Positions 5,699-14,861 of a stretch of 44,633 nt of DNA are shown here, piece by piece. Below the pieces are notes generated by a model. That model saw only the letters and a list, made by a program, of their open reading frames with translations, made no database searches and was not told the DNA's origin. Made by a program: the position numbers and the translations under genes. The stretch's first letter is position 1, and the number at the start of each line of letters is the position of its first letter. Source of the stretch: Pseudomonas fluorescens (GTDB taxonomy: Bacteria > Pseudomonadota > Gammaproteobacteria > Pseudomonadales > Pseudomonadaceae); NCBI RefSeq assembly GCF_002837185.1, contig NZ_KZ477996.1, positions 1 to 44,633 of the forward strand. Direction: 5' to 3'.

Positions 5699-8449
5699 TC
5701 AGTTGCTTGCAGCACTGCCCTGGCTGCTGTCATCGCTCATGTCATAGCCATCACCGTCGCTGGTGCCGCTATCCCCTTCATTTTGATGCAGCACGCCGCC
5801 GGTCTTCACCGTCGATTCACGCAACGTCGAATTAAGCGCCGAACGCGGCAGCGGGTTGCTGGTGGTGGTCGACAGTTCCTGGCGGAACGGGTTGACCAGC
5901 TTGGCGTTCAGGCGGATGTCCTGGGACGAAGCGCCCACCGACAGGTTGAAGCTGTCGGCATCCACCACCCACTGCTTGCCGGCCACATCGTAGTAGGCCA
6001 GCGAGCGGTCGTTGAGCTCGATGGTCACGCGCTTGCTCTGGCCAGGCTTGAGGAACACTTTCTTGTAGCCCTTGAGCTCCTTGATCGCGCGTTCGACTTT
6101 CGGGTTGTTCTGGCCCACGTACAGCTCGGCCACTTCGGCGCCGGCGACCTTGCCGGTGTTGGCCAGATCGAACGACACCTTGATCGGCGCACCGGCCACT
6201 GCGACGCCAGGGCTGACGCTGATGTTGCTGTAGCCGAAGGTGGTGTACGACAAGCCATAACCGAACGGATACAGCGGCTTGATGCCCTTCTTCTCGTAGC
6301 CGCGATAGCCCATGAACAGGTCGTCCTTGTAGCTCATCTCGCTCAGGGTTTCCTGATTGTCGAACTTGGGGAAAGTCGCATAGATCGGGTTGTCTTCGAT
6401 ATTGCGTTCGATACTGATCGGCAGCTTGGCCGACGGGTTGACCTTGCCCAGCAGGATCTCTGCCAGGGCCTGGCCGCCGTTCTGCCCAGGGTAGAACGCG
6501 TGCAGTGCGGCCGGCACCTGGTCGATCCAGTCGCTCATCTTCAAGCCGGTGCCGCCGTGCAGGGTGACCACGGTGTTCGGGTTGACCTTGGCGATGCTCT
6601 GGATCAGCAGGTTCTGGTATTCCGGCAGGTCGAAGCTGTGGTCGAAGCCTTCGCCCTCGTATTCATTGCTGTTGCCGGCTGCCACCAGTACGGCGTCGTA
6701 CTGGGCCAGGTCCTGTGGCGCAACCAGCGAGGCCCAGCTCATCTGCACGCCGACCAGGCCGCCCATGGTGGAGAGGTAGCCGTTGCGGCGCGAGTATTCG
6801 AGCTTGATGTTGACCGGTTTGCCCGCTTCAAGATTGACCTTGGCGAACACCGGGATGGTCGGCGGAATGCTGTTGTTCGGCAGCGGCTTGCCGTCGCCGT
6901 TGTCGAGGACTTTCTTGCCGTTGACGTACAGGCGTACCGCACCGTCGGCGCGGATCTTGAACACCTGTTCGCCGCTGACGGTCGGGGTGATCTGGCCGCT
7001 GTAGCGAATCGACGTGGCGGCGGTATCGCCATTCACCGGCAGGCTGTCGGTGGACCAGTCGAGGTTGATGTGGCTGTCAGTGCGGGTGGCAGCCGGGTCA
7101 CCGGACCAGTTGGTATTGCTGAAGAACTCGGTCTTCAGGCCTTTGACGCTAGTGCCATTGCTGTCGGCATGGGTCCAGCTGGAGGTGGCCGGGTCCAGCG
7201 ACAGCCCGTCGATGAACTCGACCTTGGCGCCTGGCGCCAGTTGCTGTAAGCCGCTCAGCTCGCTGATGTAGTTGGCGGCCATCACATTGGCGCTGCCGAA
7301 ACCGGTAGGCGGCGCGTACTTGGCCAGGGTGCCGACCACGGCGATGCGCTTGACCTTCTTGGCGTCCAGCGGCAGCAGGCTGTTCTGGTTTTTCAGCAGC
7401 ACGATGCCTTCGCGCGCGGCATTGAGCGCCGTGCGGTTGCTGGTGGCGCTGTTCATGTTGTGGCTGGTCAGCGGGGCTTTGCTGTCGAACTTGTACAGGT
7501 AGATCTGCTTGAGGATGCGGCGAACCTTGTCATCGATGGTCGCGCTGCTCAGCTCACCACTGTCCAGGTACGGCTTGAGGACGGTGCTGTTCATCTGATA
7601 GCCCATCATGTCCAGATCAGTACCGGCCTGTGCTGCCGGCAAGCCGTCGACCACGGCGTTGTAGTCACTCTGGACGAAGCCCGGATAGCCCCATTCGGTT
7701 TTCAGGATGTCGCGCATCAGGTGCTTGTTCTGGCACGCGAACTCGCCGTTCACCTTCTGGAATGCACACATCATCATCGCGACTTTGCTGTTCTTGGAGG
7801 CGGACTCGAAAGGCGGCAGGGTCATCTCGCGCAGCACGCGCTCGCTGATGGTTTCGTTGAGGTGGAAGCGGTTGCTTTCCTGGTCATTGGCGGCGAAATG
7901 CTTGGCGTTGGCCCACACCCCGCGCGACTGAATCCCGTTGATCACTGCCGGTCCCAGGCTGGCGCCGAGGAAGGGGTCTTCACCCGACAAATACTCGAAC
8001 GCACGGCCGCTGTACGGCATGCGGTACAGGTTGACGCCGGGGCCGGTGACGAACTGATATCCGCCGCTGGCGGTGTCGTAGCCCAGGGCGCGGCCCAGGT
8101 CGATGGCGCGACGCGGGTTCCAGCTGGCTGCCAGGTTCGGCCCGGACGGGTATACCACGCCCTGCGCGTTGCCTTCACTGGTGTAGCGCACGCCGACACC
8201 GCCGTCGGCGCCGTGGATCTGCGGGACGCCGTACTGGATCAGCGGCTTGACGTCCCAACCGCCAGTGCCGCCGATGTAGGCGAGTTTTTCTTCCATGGTC
8301 ATCTTTGCCAGGGTTTTGTCCGCGGCCTTTTCTGCGCGGCTCACCCGGCCCTCGTCCAGGGCCGGGCTGGTGGCCGCATGCACCTGGGACACGGCCAGTG
8401 CCAGCAGGGCAAATGCCGACTGCGCACCGATCAATTTGCGTTTGTTCAT
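5699..8449 (-). CDS. Exported GH3 beta-glucosidase with PA14 domain
   Basis: The 916-residue glycoside hydrolase family 3 enzyme starts at ATG 8449 with GGAG upstream and carries a Sec signal peptide (about 25 residues, ending VHA). The (beta/alpha)8 domain spans about 35-330 and includes Lys183-His184 for substrate binding and the nucleophile Asp262 in QSDYNA. The second domain (from about 345) is split by a PA14 module at about 430-575 (VRLYVNGKKVLDNGDG region), which in related enzymes shapes substrate specificity. Glu598 or Glu600 (NEYEGEGFDH) are candidates for the acid/base. A fibronectin-like domain follows, then an acidic, Ser/Gly/Asp-rich tail of about 40 residues. It should release terminal glucose from beta-glucosides in the periplasm or outside the cell. 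The type II secretion operon nearby makes secretion possible but unproven. It is longer than E. coli BglX (765 residues) because of PA14 and the tail. Confidence 0.92.
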   Translation of the reverse strand: MNKRKLIGAQSAFALLALAVSQVHAATSPALDEGRVSRAEKAADKTLAKMTMEEKLAYIGGTGGWDVKPLIQYGVPQIHGADGGVGVRYTSEGNAQGVVYPSGPNLAASWNPRRAIDLGRALGYDTASGGYQFVTGPGVNLYRMPYSGRAFEYLSGEDPFLGASLGPAVINGIQSRGVWANAKHFAANDQESNRFHLNETISERVLREMTLPPFESASKNSKVAMMMCAFQKVNGEFACQNKHLMRDILKTEWGYPGFVQSDYNAVVDGLPAAQAGTDLDMMGYQMNSTVLKPYLDSGELSSATIDDKVRRILKQIYLYKFDSKAPLTSHNMNSATSNRTALNAAREGIVLLKNQNSLLPLDAKKVKRIAVVGTLAKYAPPTGFGSANVMAANYISELSGLQQLAPGAKVEFIDGLSLDPATSSWTHADSNGTSVKGLKTEFFSNTNWSGDPAATRTDSHINLDWSTDSLPVNGDTAATSIRYSGQITPTVSGEQVFKIRADGAVRLYVNGKKVLDNGDGKPLPNNSIPPTIPVFAKVNLEAGKPVNIKLEYSRRNGYLSTMGGLVGVQMSWASLVAPQDLAQYDAVLVAAGNSNEYEGEGFDHSFDLPEYQNLLIQSIAKVNPNTVVTLHGGTGLKMSDWIDQVPAALHAFYPGQNGGQALAEILLGKVNPSAKLPISIERNIEDNPIYATFPKFDNQETLSEMSYKDDLFMGYRGYEKKGIKPLYPFGYGLSYTTFGYSNISVSPGVAVAGAPIKVSFDLANTGKVAGAEVAELYVGQNNPKVERAIKELKGYKKVFLKPGQSKRVTIELNDRSLAYYDVAGKQWVVDADSFNLSVGASSQDIRLNAKLVNPFRQELSTTTSNPLPRSALNSTLRESTVKTGGVLHQNEGDSGTSDGDGYDMSDDSSQGSAASN

Positions 8450-8958
8450 GGGTTTCTCCGACAACTGTTTATTGAAAATAGGGCGCCAAGACGCGCGCTT
8501 CACACAGCGCGCTCGTCACTTTTTCACGGGCAATAGTCCGCCTTGATCGCAATTTTTAACCAATGGCTAATTGCAACTACTTGGCAGTTTTTGCAGTATT
8601 AAAAGTTTAATAATTGTAGTGATTGTTGTTATGGGTAGTGTCTAAGTGGCATCACGCGATGGCGTTTTGAACCGCTAAAACTGCATAATTAAGGCAATTC
8701 TTGCGGTTATAAGTCAAACAAAAGCTAATTTTTGCGTGAAATAAGAAATATTTCATTACGTTTTGGAACTAAGGTTAAACCTACCAGTCGATTGGTTTAA
8801 GAAAATTTATGGCGGCATGGCGAACTAGTGGCGTTGCCCGGTAGTTCTAAAAGGCCATGTTTTATACAAGCTGTCATTCACACCGCTTTGGTGTAGGGTC
8901 TTGATCGAATTCAAGGCGCCACTTGAGCTGTCCGCTGTTTTTGAACTGGAGAATGTTT
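8450..8958. other. AT-rich intergenic region
   Basis: About 500 bases without a convincing gene separate the leftward GH3 gene from the rightward small gene. The part from about 8550 to 8880 is markedly richer in A/T than its surroundings. It should hold both promoters. Two small hairpins lie near the right end: ACACC/GGTGT at 8880-8894 and CTTGA/TCAAG at 8900-8915. AT-rich promoter regions in Pseudomonas are often bound by the MvaT/MvaU silencers; that is only a possibility here. Confidence 0.6.
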
Positions 8959-9183
8959 ATGAAAATGTCCCTGATGGGTGCCGGCCTCGTGCTCGGCGTT
9001 GCACTGAGTGGCGCGGCCATGGCCGCTGAATCAACCGACGCCGATGCGACGTCGGGTGCTACCGATTCCACCGTGCTGACCCAGACCCACGACGCCAAGG
9101 CGGCGAAAAAACAGAAAGCCGAAACCACCAAGGGCGGCCGACCGCTGAGCAGCAGCCAGGCCGCGCCGAAGACCTCGAACTAA
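8959..9183 (+). CDS. Small exported protein of unknown function
   Basis: The 74-residue product has a clear Sec signal peptide (about 22 residues, ending AAMA). The mature part is about 52 residues, hydrophilic, Thr/Ser/Ala/Lys-rich and free of cysteine, and looks disordered. ATG 8959 is chosen because GGAG lies 7 bases upstream; the ATG at 8953 would sit on top of it. It has its own AT-rich promoter region and is followed by a REPIN. I do not recognise the family. Confidence 0.7.
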   Translation: MKMSLMGAGLVLGVALSGAAMAAESTDADATSGATDSTVLTQTHDAKAAKKQKAETTKGGRPLSSSQAAPKTSN

Positions 9184-9202
9184 CCTGGAAACGCGGTCTC
9201 CT

Positions 9203-9290
9203 GTGGGAGGGGGCTTGCCCCCGATAGCGGTGTATCAGCCAGCACATGCGCCAACTGGTCCACTGCTATCGGGAGCGAGCCCCCTCCCAC
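9203..9290. repeat. REPIN
   Basis: A forward REP at 9203-9225 and an inverted REP at 9268-9290 are separated by about 42 bases. This is the classic REPIN layout. It lies between the small exported protein and the type II secretion operon. Confidence 0.93.
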
Positions 9291-9337
9291 AAGGGTTCCT
9301 GCAGTTCTGTAGAACATTGCCCCTCAGATAGCTGCTT

Positions 9338-11068
9338 ATGCCAAGTCCCTCAACGCCCATCGATGCCTGCCAGATGCACGTCCCGGATACCGAACAGGTC
9401 TGCGCGTGGCTGATGCAACAGGCCGGGTTGAAAACCGTGGACCTGGAGCGCGCCCGTCGCCTGTCCCAAGAGGGCGCCGACACTGAATTACTTGGCCTGC
9501 TGACCCGCCTGGGGTTGGTCTCCGAAGTCGAACTGGCCCGCGCCTGGGCCGACCTGCTCGGCGCGCCGCTGCTGCTGGCCGACGCCGCGCCACCCTTGCT
9601 TGACCCTTTACCGAACCTGACCGAGCGCTTTATGCGCCACTACCAGGTGGTGCCCGTGGGCTGGAGCCAGGGTGGTCTGCGCGTGCTGGCAGCCAACCCG
9701 TCGCGGGTCTACCCGTTCCAGGCCATGGCCTATGCCTGCGGCGTGCCCGTGTGGCTGGCGGTCGGCCCGCGCAACGAGGTCGAAACCCTGATCGAGCGCT
9801 ACTACGGCCAGGGGCGCTCGGCCATGGGCACGCTGATCGAAAACCTCGACGAGCAGAGCGGTGCGCTGGAAGACATCGAACACCTCAAGGACATGGCCTC
9901 CGAGGCGCCGGTGATTCGCCTGGTCAACCTGATCCTGCAGCGCGCGGTGGAACATCGCGCCTCGGACATCCATATCGAACCCTTCGAAAACCAGCTCAAG
10001 GTGCGCTACCGCATCGACGGCGTGCTGCACGAGGCCGAGGCGCCACCGTCGAGCTCATCCGCCGCGGTGATTTCGCGGGTGAAAATCATGGCGCGCCTGG
10101 ACATCGCCGAACGGCGTCTGCCCCAGGACGGCCGGATCATGCTGCGCATCCAGGGCAAGGAGCTCGACCTTCGGGTGTCTACCGTGCCCACTAGTTTTGG
10201 CGAATCGGTGGTCATGCGTCTGCTTGACCGGCAGACCGTTCAGTTCGATTTCCAGAGCCTGGGTTTCGACGGACAGCGCCTGGAAACCTTCCTTGAAGTG
10301 CTGGAGCGGCCCCACGGCATTCTGCTGGTGACCGGCCCGACCGGCTCGGGCAAGACCACCACGCTGTACACCGCGCTGTCACGGCTCAACACCGCCGAGC
10401 GCAAGATCATCACGGTTGAAGACCCGGTGGAATATCAACTGGAAGGCATCAACCAGATTCAGGTCAAGCCGGCCATCGGCCTGGATTTTGCCGGCGCGCT
10501 GCGCTCCATCGTGCGTCAGGACCCGGACGTGATCATGATCGGCGAAATCCGCGACCTGGAAACCTGCCGCATCGCTATTCAATCGTCGCTGACCGGGCAT
10601 TTGGTGCTTTCTACTTTGCACACCAACAGCGCGGCGGCGAGTATCACGCGGCTGCTTGACATGGGGGTCGAGAGCTACCTGATTGCCTCGACCGTCAACG
10701 GCATCCTGGCCCAGCGCCTGGTGCGCCGCCTCGACCCTGCCACTCGCGAAGCTTTTGAAGCACCGCCCGAACTGATCGCCGAGCATGGCCTGGACAGCTT
10801 TACCGATGCGCGACCGATCATGCTCTATCGCCCGCGTGCCAATGCGCCGGGCGGTGGTTACCACGGTCGCAGCGCAATCACCGAATTGCTGGTGATGAAT
10901 GAAGAACTGCGCGGCCTGCTGATGCGCCAGGCCGACGCCGCCACCCTCGAAGCCGCCGCCCGCCGTGGCGGCTTGCGCACTTTGCATGAAGAAGGCCTGC
11001 GCCAGGCCGTTGCCGGCGTGACCTCGCTGGAAGAAGTGCTGCGCGTGACCCGCGGGGAGGGCACGTGA
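9338..11068 (+). CDS. gspE: Type II secretion ATPase GspE
   Basis: The 576-residue cytoplasmic ATPase powers pseudopilus assembly. An N-terminal GspE/MshE domain (to about 160) is followed by the secretion ATPase domain, with HIEPFENQLKVRYRIDG, Walker A GPTGSGKTT at about 333, Walker B VIMIGEIRD, and the STLHTNSA motif. Most GspE proteins have a four-cysteine zinc motif before the final GYxGR-type segment. Here the stretch between LAQRLVRRL and GGGYHGRSAI contains no cysteine. The ATG at 9338 lacks an obvious Shine-Dalgarno sequence; no better start was found. It is first of eleven genes with almost no gaps. Confidence 0.95.
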   Translation: MPSPSTPIDACQMHVPDTEQVCAWLMQQAGLKTVDLERARRLSQEGADTELLGLLTRLGLVSEVELARAWADLLGAPLLLADAAPPLLDPLPNLTERFMRHYQVVPVGWSQGGLRVLAANPSRVYPFQAMAYACGVPVWLAVGPRNEVETLIERYYGQGRSAMGTLIENLDEQSGALEDIEHLKDMASEAPVIRLVNLILQRAVEHRASDIHIEPFENQLKVRYRIDGVLHEAEAPPSSSSAAVISRVKIMARLDIAERRLPQDGRIMLRIQGKELDLRVSTVPTSFGESVVMRLLDRQTVQFDFQSLGFDGQRLETFLEVLERPHGILLVTGPTGSGKTTTLYTALSRLNTAERKIITVEDPVEYQLEGINQIQVKPAIGLDFAGALRSIVRQDPDVIMIGEIRDLETCRIAIQSSLTGHLVLSTLHTNSAAASITRLLDMGVESYLIASTVNGILAQRLVRRLDPATREAFEAPPELIAEHGLDSFTDARPIMLYRPRANAPGGGYHGRSAITELLVMNEELRGLLMRQADAATLEAAARRGGLRTLHEEGLRQAVAGVTSLEEVLRVTRGEGT

Positions 11069-12267
11069 GCCTGTTCAAATACCGCGCGCTCGACAGCCAG
11101 GGCGCTGCGCAAAACGGCACGCTCGACGCCAAGGACCTCGACGCCGCCGTCGCCCTCTTGCACAAGCGCGGGCTGCTGGTGTTGCAGGTTGACGTCGCCG
11201 GTGCCCAAGGGCTGCTCAATGCCCTTGGCCGTGGTCAGTTGAGCGGCGCGGCGCTGGTCAGTTTCACCCAGCAACTGGCCACCCTGTTAGGCGCCGGCCA
11301 GCCGCTGGAGCGCTCGCTGGGCATCCTGCTCAAGCAACCTGGCCAGCCGCAGACCCGCGCCCTCATCGAGCGTATCCGCGAACAGGTCAAAGCCGGCCAG
11401 CCGTTATCCAAAGCGCTGGAGGAAGAGGGCAGCACGTTCTCGCCGCTGTACCTGAGCATGGTGCGCGCGGGCGAGGCGGGCGGCGCCCTGGAAAACACCC
11501 TGCGCCAGCTCAGTGACTACCTGGAGCGCAGCCAATTACTGCGGGGCGAGGTGATCAACGCGCTGATCTACCCGGCCTTTCTGGTGGTCGGCGTACTGGG
11601 TTCGCTGGCGCTGCTGCTGGCCTATGTGGTGCCGCAGTTTGTACCTATTTTCAAAGACCTCGGTGTGCCCATTCCGCTGATCACTGAAGTGATTCTCGGG
11701 CTCGGCCAGTTTCTCGGGGCCTACGGCCTGGCAGTGTTGGCCGGCTTGATCGTGATGATCTGGACGCTGGCTGCACGCCTGCGTGACCCGCAGCGCCGTG
11801 AACGTTATGACCGCCGCGTGCTCGGCATCCGGGTGATCGGCCCGCTGCTGCAACGGGTCGAAGCGGCGCGGTTGACGCGCACCCTCGGCACTCTGCTGAG
11901 TAACGGCGTGGCGCTGCTGCAGGCGCTGGTGATCGCCCGGCAGGTGTGCACCAACCGCGCGCTGCAAGCACAAGTCGCCCAGGCCGCCGAATCCGTCAAG
12001 GGCGGCGGCACCCTCGCCAGTGCCTTTGGCGCGCAGCCGCTGCTGCCCGACCTGGCGCTGCAAATGATTGAAGTCGGCGAACAGGCCGGCGAACTCGACA
12101 GCATGCTGCTCAAGGTCGCCGATGTGTTCGACGTTGAAGCCAAGCGCGGCATCGACCGCCTGCTCGCCGCGCTGGTGCCGTCGCTGACCGTGGTCATGGC
12201 GGTGCTGGTGGCGGTGATCATGCTCGCGATCATGCTGCCGCTGATGAGCCTGACCAGCAATATATGA
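11065..12267 (+). CDS. gspF: Type II secretion inner-membrane platform protein GspF
   Basis: This 400-residue polytopic protein has two homologous GspF/PilC cytoplasmic repeats. Membrane segments lie near 170-195, 220-245 and 370-395. It links the ATPase to the pseudopilus base. The first block shows FTQQLATLLGAGQPLERSL, the second LTRTLGTLLSNGVALLQAL, as in the family. GTG 11065 overlaps the gspE stop (GTGA) with a GGGAGG sequence just before, indicating translational coupling. Confidence 0.96.
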   Translation: MSLFKYRALDSQGAAQNGTLDAKDLDAAVALLHKRGLLVLQVDVAGAQGLLNALGRGQLSGAALVSFTQQLATLLGAGQPLERSLGILLKQPGQPQTRALIERIREQVKAGQPLSKALEEEGSTFSPLYLSMVRAGEAGGALENTLRQLSDYLERSQLLRGEVINALIYPAFLVVGVLGSLALLLAYVVPQFVPIFKDLGVPIPLITEVILGLGQFLGAYGLAVLAGLIVMIWTLAARLRDPQRRERYDRRVLGIRVIGPLLQRVEAARLTRTLGTLLSNGVALLQALVIARQVCTNRALQAQVAQAAESVKGGGTLASAFGAQPLLPDLALQMIEVGEQAGELDSMLLKVADVFDVEAKRGIDRLLAALVPSLTVVMAVLVAVIMLAIMLPLMSLTSNI

Positions 12268-12287
12268 ACCCTCAAGGAAGCAAGCCG

Positions 12288-12713
12288 ATGCGCCATACCC
12301 GATTCAAGTCTGCCCGCCGCCAGGGCGGTTTTACCCTGCTGGAAATGCTCGCCGTGATCGTGCTGCTGGGCATCGTCGCGACCATCGTGGTACGCCAGGT
12401 CGGCGGCAATGTCGACAAGGGCAAGTACGGCGCGGGCAAGGCGCAACTGGCGAGCCTGAGCATGAAAATCGAAAGCTACGGGCTGGATGTCGGCTCGCCG
12501 CCCAAGTCCCTGCAGCAACTGGTCGACAAGCCGGGCAACACCGCCGGCTGGGCCGGCCCGTATGCCAAGCCGTCGGACCTCAAGGACCCGTTCGGCCATG
12601 CCTTCGGCTATCGCTTCCCCGGCGAGCACGGCGCGTTCGACCTGATGTTCTACGGCCAGGACGGCCAGCCCGGTGGCGAAGGCTACAGCGCCGACCTGGG
12701 CAACTGGGAATAA
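12288..12713 (+). CDS. gspG: Major pseudopilin GspG
   Basis: The 141-residue protein has a class III prepilin leader (RRQGG, cleavage before FTLLEM) with Glu at mature position 5 and a hydrophobic helix. A C-terminal T2SSG domain ends in YSADLGNWE. Calcium-binding-type residues in the C-terminal loop are plausible (DGQPGGEG). ATG 12288 is preferred because AAGGAAG lies 7 bases upstream; the ATG at 12264 overlaps the gspF stop but has no such site. The prepilin peptidase (GspO/PilD) is not in the window. Confidence 0.95.
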   Translation: MRHTRFKSARRQGGFTLLEMLAVIVLLGIVATIVVRQVGGNVDKGKYGAGKAQLASLSMKIESYGLDVGSPPKSLQQLVDKPGNTAGWAGPYAKPSDLKDPFGHAFGYRFPGEHGAFDLMFYGQDGQPGGEGYSADLGNWE

Positions 12714-12722
12714 CGGCTGAAC

Positions 12723-13150
<428 letters not shown>

Positions 13151-13154
<4 letters not shown>

Positions 13155-13513
13155 AGCGGCAAGCCGGGTTCACCCTGCTGGAAATGCTCGCCGCGCTGAC
13201 GCTGATGGCGATCTGCAGCACGGTGCTGCTGGTCGCCTTCGGCCAGAGCGCGCGCGCGCTGTTGCAAGTCGCCCACAGCGACCGCCTGAGCCATGCTGCC
13301 GTCAGCGTGATGGACCAGGAAGCAGCAGGCCTCCTGGCCAATGGCGTGCGCCACGGCGATCTGGACGGCATCGCCTGGCAGCTGCGCATCGCCCAACAGC
13401 CGACCCGGATCGGCCAGCCGCACGTGTTTCGTCTCGACCTGACGGTCAGCGAAGGGCCGCGCCACGCCAGTTTCAGCACCTTGAAACTGCGTGCAGCAGG
13501 GGCCGGTTTGTGA
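13151..13513 (+). CDS. gspI: Minor pseudopilin GspI
   Basis: At 120 residues this is the usual size for GspI. The leader MKRQAG precedes FTLLEMLAAL with Glu5. Position between H and J and the Leu/Ala-rich N-terminal helix support the call. GspI normally joins J and K in the pseudopilus tip. ATG 13151 overlaps the gspH stop. Confidence 0.9.
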
Positions 13514-14139
13514 AGCGCCGTCAGCAGGGCTTTACCCTGCTCGAAATCATGATCGTGCTGAGCCTGCTCGGCGTATTACTGACCCTGGTCGGTGGCGCGC
13601 TGCTGGGGGCCAATCGCGCGGTGCTCAAGGCGCAGCGCTATACGGTCAGCCTGGATGAAATGCGGGCTGCGCAGCAGTTTTTGCGCACTGCGATCAGCGA
13701 GGCGCTGCCCTTGGACGTGACCGAGGACGACAGCCAGACCGACGGGTTTTTCGCCGGCAGCCCGCAGCGCATGCAGTTTGTCGCGACCCTGCCGGGCGTG
13801 CTCGGTGGCGGGATTCAGCGCTTCACGCTGCAGTTGACCGGCGCCGAGGCGCAGCGCGATTTGCAGGTGGCGTTCGCGCGGTTTGAGTCTCCAGCGCAGG
13901 TCAGCGTACCGGCGTCGCGCAGTGAGCCACAGGTGTTATTGAAAGGTGTCGAAGATCTGCAGTTCAGCTATCGCGGCGTGTCGCCCAAGGGCCAGGCCAC
14001 CGGCTGGATCAGCGAGTGGCCGTGGACCAAGCGTTTGCCCTCGGCGGTGCGGATTGCGGCGCGCGTCAACGGGCCGGTGCCTTGGGTCACCCAGGTGGTC
14101 GCGCTGCGGTTGAACCTGTCGGGTGGGGGCCCTGAATGA
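13510..14139 (+). CDS. gspJ: Minor pseudopilin GspJ
   Basis: The 209-residue pseudopilin has the leader MKRRQQG, then FTLLEIMIVL with Glu5. A larger beta-rich body contains the LKGVEDLQFSYRG segment characteristic of GspJ. The start is GTG 13510, overlapping the gspI stop. It is presumed to sit in the tip complex with I and K. Confidence 0.92.
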   Translation: MKRRQQGFTLLEIMIVLSLLGVLLTLVGGALLGANRAVLKAQRYTVSLDEMRAAQQFLRTAISEALPLDVTEDDSQTDGFFAGSPQRMQFVATLPGVLGGGIQRFTLQLTGAEAQRDLQVAFARFESPAQVSVPASRSEPQVLLKGVEDLQFSYRGVSPKGQATGWISEWPWTKRLPSAVRIAARVNGPVPWVTQVVALRLNLSGGGPE

Positions 14140-14861
14140 TCCGGCATCAGCGCGGTGTCGCGCTGCTGCTGGTGCTGTGGGTGCTGGCGTTGCTCAGCCT
14201 GCTGCTCGGCGGCCTGGCCGGCTGGGTGCAACTGGAAACCCGCCAGGCGGCGTGGCACCGCCAGCACACCCAGGCAGTGCTGGCCGCCGAAGCGGGCGTG
14301 GCGCTGGCGATACAGGGCCTGGCCGACCCGTTGCAGCGCAAACAGTGGATCGCCGATGGGCGTGAAATCCCGTTGGTGTTCGACGATGCGCAGCTGCACG
14401 TCAGCCTGCGCAGTGAGCGCGGCAAGTTGTACTTGAACAGCGCCGAAGTCGGCGATTTCGCGCGGCTGGCCCTGGCCTGCGGCGCGACCCAGGCCCAGGC
14501 CAGCCAGCTCGCCAAGGACCTGGAGGTACGACGCAACCAGGGCCTGGCGCCGTTCAGGGTCATAGAAGAAGTGCGGCAGTTGCCGGGCATGACCCAGGCG
14601 CTGTACAGCGCGCTGGTCCCCGAGATCAGCTTGTGGAGTGGCCTGGACCGGCCCGATCCGGCCTTCGCCAGCGCGCTGATGCGCCGCGCCTTGAACCTGC
14701 CGCACCTGAGTGCGGTGGGCGCCGACCCTGGTGAAGTGCTGGTGATCGACAGTCGCGCGCAACGCCCCGGCGGCCACCACGCCCAGTTGCAGGCCACCGT
14801 GTTATTGAGCCCCGCGCAAGGCAGCGCACAACCTTATCGAGTCTTACGTTGGCAAGAATGA
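14136..14861 (+). CDS. gspK: Minor pseudopilin GspK
   Basis: The 241-residue protein begins MIRHQRG followed by VALLLVLWVL, with no Glu at mature position 5, as expected for GspK. It contains the helix-rich GspK body (RGKLYLNSA, then the AQASQLAKDLEVRR and FRVIEEVRQLPGMT segments). At about 240 residues it is shorter than many GspK proteins (around 300). GspK caps the pseudopilus tip. ATG 14136 overlaps the gspJ stop (ATGA). Confidence 0.92.
   Translation: MIRHQRGVALLLVLWVLALLSLLLGGLAGWVQLETRQAAWHRQHTQAVLAAEAGVALAIQGLADPLQRKQWIADGREIPLVFDDAQLHVSLRSERGKLYLNSAEVGDFARLALACGATQAQASQLAKDLEVRRNQGLAPFRVIEEVRQLPGMTQALYSALVPEISLWSGLDRPDPAFASALMRRALNLPHLSAVGADPGEVLVIDSRAQRPGGHHAQLQATVLLSPAQGSAQPYRVLRWQE

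Noticed and set aside
7460..8536. Rightward frame of 358 residues opposite the GH3 gene
   Set aside because: It is a shadow of the beta-glucosidase, which has catalytic motifs and a signal peptide.
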